DNA from: Gammaproteobacteria bacterium
GTDB taxonomy: Bacteria > Pseudomonadota > Gammaproteobacteria > Pseudomonadales > Halieaceae
Direction of reading: 5' to 3'
DNA: 64,000 nucleotides
NCBI GenBank assembly: GCA_030427485.1
Contig: JAUICG010000004.1
Span: 58,955-122,954 of the forward strand
The notes below the pieces were generated by a model that did not search any database, was not told the origin of the DNA, and saw nothing but the letters and a program-made list of their open reading frames with translations. Both the position numbers and the translations under genes were made by a program. Positions 59,973 to 64,000 of this stretch are shown in pieces; the first letter of the stretch is position 1; each line of letters opens with the position of its first letter.

Positions 59973-61187
59973 ATGCTGCGAGGGTCGGCCGGGCGGGCCT
60001 ACTACGGAGCTGTTTTTGTACTGATCGCAAGACAGAGTATGGCAGAAGGGCTCGAGTGGGCTGGTTACGGTGCGTTTGAGCCACGTACATTTTTCGAGAG
60101 TGCACAGTATGAGCAGCATCCGCACCGTGGCGTATCGCCTTCAGCCGTCGTCGCGCCAGAGCTTCGGTATGAGTGGGCCGAGGGAAGCGATCGGATAACA
60201 GTTATTCCCTTTTATCGCTATGACGCAAACGATGAAAACCGCACTCACTGGGATCTGAGGGAGGCTAATTGGCAGCACTTTAACGGCCCCTGGACCTGGC
60301 TGGTAGGCGTTGGGAAAGTGTTCTGGGGTGTCGCCGAGTCCCGGCACCTGGTGGATATCGTTAATCAAACGGATCTGGTTGAGGATATCGATCTTGAAGA
60401 AAAGCTTGGTCAGCCGATGATTCATTTAGAGCACTGGAGCGAAATCGGAACGCTCGGTGTCTTCCTGTTGCCGGGGTTTCGGGAGCGCACTTTTCCGGCA
60501 AATGATGCGCGATTGCGCGGACCATTGCCAATTGCCAATCACGACGCTGTTTACGATTCGGGAGTAGGGGATAAGCGCGTGGACTTTGCATTGCGCTGGA
60601 CCAGAGCTGTCGATAGCTGGGACATTGGCTTATCTGGATTTTACGGCAATGGCAGAGAGCCCCGTTTGGTACCACAGCTCATCGCACCGGGAAGCCTCTT
60701 TCTCGTGCCGCATTACGATGTCATCAGCCAACTGGGGCTCGATGTCCAGTATACGCAGGAAGCCTGGCTGTGGAAGCTGGAGATGATCGGCCGGTCCGGG
60801 CAGGGCGAAGAGTTTGGCGCTTTCGTGGGCGGTTTTGAGTACACGTTTTATAGCGTTCAGAATACGAACACCGACATCGGTGTCCTCGCCGAATACCTGT
60901 ACGACGCGCGCGACGATGCCGCTCCCCCCACAACCCTTGATGATGACGTGTTTGTAGGAGCCAGATTCACCCTCAACGATCTGGATGACACGAATATTCT
61001 GGTGGGCGCAAATATTGATGTGAATAATCGTGAGGCCATTAGCATAGTTGAGGCGCAGCGCCGTTTTGGTGAGCGTTGGACGTTGAGCGCCGAGCTTAGA
61101 CTGTTTTCCAATGTGTCAGAGAGTGGACTGCTGGCTGGATTTAGGAAGGACGGCTACCTGTCGCTGGATGCCGCCTGGTACTTTTAG
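59973..61187 (+). CDS. Outer-membrane beta-barrel protein (DUF1302-like) of the ABC-YHS operon
   Basis: 404 residues: leader (VFVLIARQSMAEG, ~13-25), many alternating amphipathic strands (GTLGVFLLPGFRERTFPA, RVDFALRWTRAVDSWDIGLSGFYG) and the C-terminal aromatic end LDAAWYF. It looks like a large barrel of unknown substrate. It starts 1 base after the LolA-like gene and closes the five-gene set, giving an inner-membrane ABC, periplasmic carrier and outer-membrane exit. Confidence 0.78.
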   Translation: MLRGSAGRAYYGAVFVLIARQSMAEGLEWAGYGAFEPRTFFESAQYEQHPHRGVSPSAVVAPELRYEWAEGSDRITVIPFYRYDANDENRTHWDLREANWQHFNGPWTWLVGVGKVFWGVAESRHLVDIVNQTDLVEDIDLEEKLGQPMIHLEHWSEIGTLGVFLLPGFRERTFPANDARLRGPLPIANHDAVYDSGVGDKRVDFALRWTRAVDSWDIGLSGFYGNGREPRLVPQLIAPGSLFLVPHYDVISQLGLDVQYTQEAWLWKLEMIGRSGQGEEFGAFVGGFEYTFYSVQNTNTDIGVLAEYLYDARDDAAPPTTLDDDVFVGARFTLNDLDDTNILVGANIDVNNREAISIVEAQRRFGERWTLSAELRLFSNVSESGLLAGFRKDGYLSLDAAWYF

Positions 61188-61387
61188 TTCATGTAACACT
61201 GCGTTTTGATACTGCGGAATGACTGTGGCGTTACAACAATGAGCGGCTTACCATGGTCGATGGCGGAATAAAATCAAATTGGACGCTGATGCTAGCAGCT
61301 TAGAGCACTACTTCTAGATGCAGTCAAAAATGTGGAGATTACACTAGCATTGAACTTTCAATCGTATAGCTAACATTGTGAGCGAAA

Positions 61388-61714
61388 ATGACCTTTATTG
61401 TTGGTGAAAACTGTATCAAATGTAAATACACTGATTGTGTGGATGTTTGTCCGGTCGACTGTTTTTATGAAGGTCCCAACATGTTGGTGATACATCCCGA
61501 TGAGTGTATCGATTGTGCGCTGTGTGAACCCGAATGTCCGGTCGATGCAATTTACTCTGAGGATGAACTACCCGGAGCGGAATCTGAATTTTTATTTCTG
61601 AATGCGGAGCTTTGTCAATCCTGGCCAAATATTACAGAAGCTAAACTGCCGCTGGCCGACGCTGAGGAATGGAAAGACAAGCTTGGCAAGCGCAAACTTC
61701 TCGAGTTGGATTGA
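61388..61714 (+). CDS. fdxA: 7Fe ferredoxin (FdxA-type)
   Basis: 108 residues with the [3Fe-4S]/[4Fe-4S] pattern: [21 protein letters not shown] (first motif, one Cys replaced) and [16 protein letters not shown]. The C-terminal tail ([25 protein letters not shown]) is that of Azotobacter FdI-type proteins. An electron carrier of the cytoplasm; usually a housekeeping gene. It lies 200 bases after the barrel gene with no metal-resistance link visible. Confidence 0.93.
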   Translation: MTFIVGENCIKCKYTDCVDVCPVDCFYEGPNMLVIHPDECIDCALCEPECPVDAIYSEDELPGAESEFLFLNAELCQSWPNITEAKLPLADAEEWKDKLGKRKLLELD

Positions 61715-61860
61715 TAGTCATCTCCCCTTTGAAAAATTCTTGCGATGTTATTCAACTGTATTTCGTCACACAAGGCCATTAATTCAACAATGACCCGAAT
61801 ACTCAGTTGCCAAAAATGTTCGTATCGCCGTTCGATTGCTAACCCTTAGAGTCTACAGTT

Positions 61861-63102
61861 ATGGATACAGAATCATCATTGTCCAAAAGCATGAACAAGC
61901 ATTGCCTCTGTAAGACCTTGGACCGAACCTTACTTGAGCAGCAACTGCATCGTTATATCGACCCGAAAACATTGCTTGAAAGACCACATCTTTTTTCTGA
62001 TACCGCATATTATATTTCAGAAAAAATTTTTGATGAAATGGAAGGCATAATTTCAGCCATTGAAAATGTCACTAGTATGGAATCTTTCCAAAAGAAAGTA
62101 GCAATATCTGTACCACCGGTTGCGTCAACTGATTTTGGACCCAAAGGTGTGCTGATGGGGTACGACTTCCATCTGACTGATGAGGGTCCCAAGCTCATCG
62201 AAATCAACACGAATGCGGGTGGAGCTTACTTAAATCTGGTGCTCGCAAAAGCACAGGTTTCCTGTTGTGAAGGCATAAAGAAAATAGTGGATCTGAACAA
62301 TTTGGAAACAGTCTTTCTAGATATGTTTCTCGAAGAATGGACATTGCAACGCGGTGAGTTGCCATTGAATACGATTGCAGTAGTGGATGATAGCCCTCAA
62401 GAGCAATACCTGTTTCCCGAGTTTCTTCTTTTCGCCGAACTTTTTCAAAAACATCAAATAGAGTGCGTGATTATTGACCCATCGGAGTTGACTTCAGATG
62501 GGAATTTTCTCACTGCTGATGGAAAGAAGATCGATCTTATTTATAACAGATCGACGGACTTTTACTTCGAAGATGAACGCTATGCGGGTATTAGAAATGC
62601 CTATCTGAGAGGGCTTACAGTTGTGACACCTGGCCCTTATCATCATGCTATTTTTGCGAACAAATTGAATTTGACGGTTTTATCAGATGCTCTGGCTCTA
62701 AAAGCACTTCAAATCGATGCCAAAACCATATCCATTCTGGCAAACGGGATTCCCCGAACCATTGCGGTAACACCTGAAAACAGGAATCATCTGTGGCAGC
62801 AGAGAAAAAATAAATTCTTTAAACCTGTTGCAGGATACGGAAGTAAAGCTACGTACAGAGGAGACAAAATCACCTTAAAGGTATGGGATGCTATTGCTCA
62901 AAATGATTACGTCGCCCAGGAAATTGCGAGACCGGGGGAGAGGATTGTACACGTCGATGGAGATCAGAAGGATCTCAAAATGGATATCAGGGTTTACACT
63001 TATCGTGGTAGAACACTGTTGCTCACTTCCCGGCTATATCAAGGTCAAACGACAAACTTCAGAACCCAAGGTGGTGGTTTTGCGCCAGTGTTTCTCGTTT
63101 AG
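61861..63102 (+). CDS. ATP-grasp-fold protein of unknown function
   Basis: 413 residues, cytoplasmic. The N-terminal region has a stretch LIEINTNAGGAYLNL (~120-134); the C-terminal half has FFKPVAGYGSKATYRGD and DLKMDIRVYTYRGRTLLLTSRLYQG ... NFRTQGGGFAPVF, the layout of circularly permuted ATP-grasp ligases such as glutathionylspermidine-synthase-like enzymes. I cannot name a substrate. An ATP-dependent carboxylate-amine ligation is the general family reaction. AT-richer than its neighbours by eye, which may mean separate transfer. Confidence 0.6.
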   Translation: MDTESSLSKSMNKHCLCKTLDRTLLEQQLHRYIDPKTLLERPHLFSDTAYYISEKIFDEMEGIISAIENVTSMESFQKKVAISVPPVASTDFGPKGVLMGYDFHLTDEGPKLIEINTNAGGAYLNLVLAKAQVSCCEGIKKIVDLNNLETVFLDMFLEEWTLQRGELPLNTIAVVDDSPQEQYLFPEFLLFAELFQKHQIECVIIDPSELTSDGNFLTADGKKIDLIYNRSTDFYFEDERYAGIRNAYLRGLTVVTPGPYHHAIFANKLNLTVLSDALALKALQIDAKTISILANGIPRTIAVTPENRNHLWQQRKNKFFKPVAGYGSKATYRGDKITLKVWDAIAQNDYVAQEIARPGERIVHVDGDQKDLKMDIRVYTYRGRTLLLTSRLYQGQTTNFRTQGGGFAPVFLV

Positions 63103-63416
63103 TGCAGTTGCTGTCCTGGCATGCTTGGGATCTCGGAAGGAGGAGCCGCAGTCCCAACGTGTTCAAGTTGTACCATAAATTGCGCCTTTTATGCTCGTAC
63201 ACTGCCCTACAATTAGTAAGGGAACTGATAGGCTCAGTCTGTATGCCAAAATCCGCACACTTTTTCGAATCAAAGTGAGCGTTGATCGTGCAGGTAGAAA
63301 CGATCAGAGATATTCTGCAAAGGATCAGTCAATTTGATGCTCACCTATCGAAGTGCCTGGAGCGCTGCGCAAATTAGAACACCCGGGAACGCGCATTTCT
63401 TAGCCTGTTGTACTTC
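63103..63416. other. Intergenic region, no gene seen
   Basis: 314 bases between the ATP-grasp gene and the converging sensor kinase gene. I see no coding frame with a ribosome site, no RNA gene and no strong hairpin, so no clear terminator for either gene. Confidence 0.5.
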
Positions 63417-64000
63417 TCAACCGTTCAATTCGCTGACCTTTAACGGTAGCGTGACATGAAAAGCTGTTGTTCGGTGCGCAGATGTGACCGCAATGCGTCC
63501 ACCATGCAATTCAATAATAGAGTTTACAATGGCCAAACCAAGCCCGGTGCCACTACCACTGTTGGATCGTTGCCGAGATTGATCTGCGCGATAGAATCGG
63601 TCGAATAACCTGGAGATGTGTTCCGCCGGAATTTCCTCTCCGATATTTTCTATAACAATACTAATATTTTCATGATCGCATTCAAGTTTCACTATGACCG
63701 AAGAATCCGGTTCTGCATGGTTAATGGCATTAGTAAGGAGATTGGTAAGTGCGCGGCGCAGCATTTCTTTATCTCCTTCAATTATCGGGCAAGCACCCTT
63801 CATTACAAGATTCAGATTGCGATGCTCTGCCCAAGCTCCCAGGTAATCAAATAACTCTGCTAGCTCTGCAGCGGGGTCCAGAGATTGAAAGCGAGGTTTG
63901 AGTATGCCGTTGTCGGCCTGCGCAAGCCATAGCATGTCATTTATCATTCTGGCCATGCGCTCATACTCTTCCAGATTAGAATACAGGATCTCTCGGTACT
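63417..64000 (-). CDS. Heavy-metal sensor histidine kinase (CusS/CopS-like), C-terminal part
   Basis: The frame is open to the window edge, so this is the C-terminal ~194 residues; the ATG at 63956 is internal. Visible: the end of the dimerisation helix (EEYERMARMINDMLWLAQADNG), N box ALTNLLTNAINHAEPD, G1 IENIGEEIP, F box LFDRFYRADQSR and G2 SGTGLGLAIVNSI. This arrangement and the wording RFYRADQSRQR fit heavy-metal (Cu/Ag) sensor kinases. The phospho-accepting His and the membrane-spanning part lie outside the window, as would a response regulator. Confidence 0.84.
   Translation of the reverse strand, partial: YREILYSNLEEYERMARMINDMLWLAQADNGILKPRFQSLDPAAELAELFDYLGAWAEHRNLNLVMKGACPIIEGDKEMLRRALTNLLTNAINHAEPDSSVIVKLECDHENISIVIENIGEEIPAEHISRLFDRFYRADQSRQRSNSGSGTGLGLAIVNSIIELHGGRIAVTSAHRTTAFHVTLPLKVSELNG

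Noticed and set aside
1..64000. CRISPR arrays, tRNA/rRNA genes, att sites, integrase or transposase genes.
   Set aside because: None was recognised in the sequence on either strand; the island's ends appear to be outside the window.

Overview
The window reads as a proteobacterial, most likely gammaproteobacterial, mobile genomic island carrying a long metal-resistance cargo. The first third is the mating-pair-formation region of an integrative conjugative element (ICE) of the PFGI-1/pKLC102/ICEHin1056 type (MPF-G, 'PFL_47xx' protein families). The rest is almost entirely copper/silver, zinc/cobalt/cadmium and lead/cadmium handling genes. No integrase, relaxase, att site, tRNA or rRNA gene is visible, so neither end of the island is in view. 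The host genus cannot be fixed from this sequence.

Layout. (1) 1-1288: the end of the TraD-like coupling protein and a PFL_4697-type membrane protein. (2) 1289-7912: an accessory insert between two blocks of transfer genes. It holds an Xre-RES toxin-antitoxin pair with its palindromic operator, a DnaQ-like exonuclease coupled to it, and then a tightly overlapped three-gene operon: a metallo-beta-lactamase-fold protein, a single-chain E2-E1-JAB ubiquitin-like conjugation/deconjugation protein, and a patatin phospholipase. The last three resemble the accessory and effector parts of a type II CBASS anti-phage system, but no nucleotide cyclase and no ubiquitin-like protein can be seen. This is the best candidate for an undescribed system. 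(3) 8089-21267: the conserved ICE transfer operon (RAQPRD protein, pilin-like and VirB3-, VirB8-, VirB9-, VirB10-like proteins, TraV-like lipoprotein, VirB4 ATPase, TraU/TraH-like proteins, TraG-N), interrupted by an opposite-strand NERD/zinc-ribbon gene.

(4) 21776-31016: a Pb/Cd/Zn block with two CadR/PbrR-type MerR regulators, a CDF exporter, a PbrT-like FTR1 permease with a cytochrome c domain, a Fur-box-preceded TonB receptor and a ZntA-type P-ATPase. Three MerR-type promoters with exact 19-bp spacers tie the regulators to the CDF, permease and ATPase genes. (5) 31265-38561: a CusCBA-like Cu/Ag efflux operon whose adaptor carries a duplicated FixH/YtkA-like Met-rich domain. (6) 39151-47926: a czcICBA operon followed by a PII-like protein, a DUF6316-type protein, a CBS protein, a DUF411 protein and a CzcD exporter. 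(7) 48037-54407: a frameshifted methyltransferase, the copA/copB/Met-rich/cytochrome c operon on the minus strand, a second methyltransferase behind a MerR-type promoter, and a second DUF411 lipoprotein. (8) 54631-61187: an APC permease and a five-gene trans-envelope operon (two FtsX-like permeases, an ABC ATPase fused to a metal-binding YHS domain, a LolA-like periplasmic protein, an outer-membrane barrel). (9) 61388-64000: a 7Fe ferredoxin, an ATP-grasp-like protein and the C-terminal half of a CusS/CopS-like sensor kinase running off the window.

Together the cargo covers cytoplasmic export (P-ATPase, CDF), periplasm-to-outside efflux (Cus and Czc RND pumps), periplasmic oxidation and sequestration (CopA/B, DUF411, small Cys/His/Met-rich proteins) and metal sensing (two MerR regulators, a sensor kinase, a PII-like protein).
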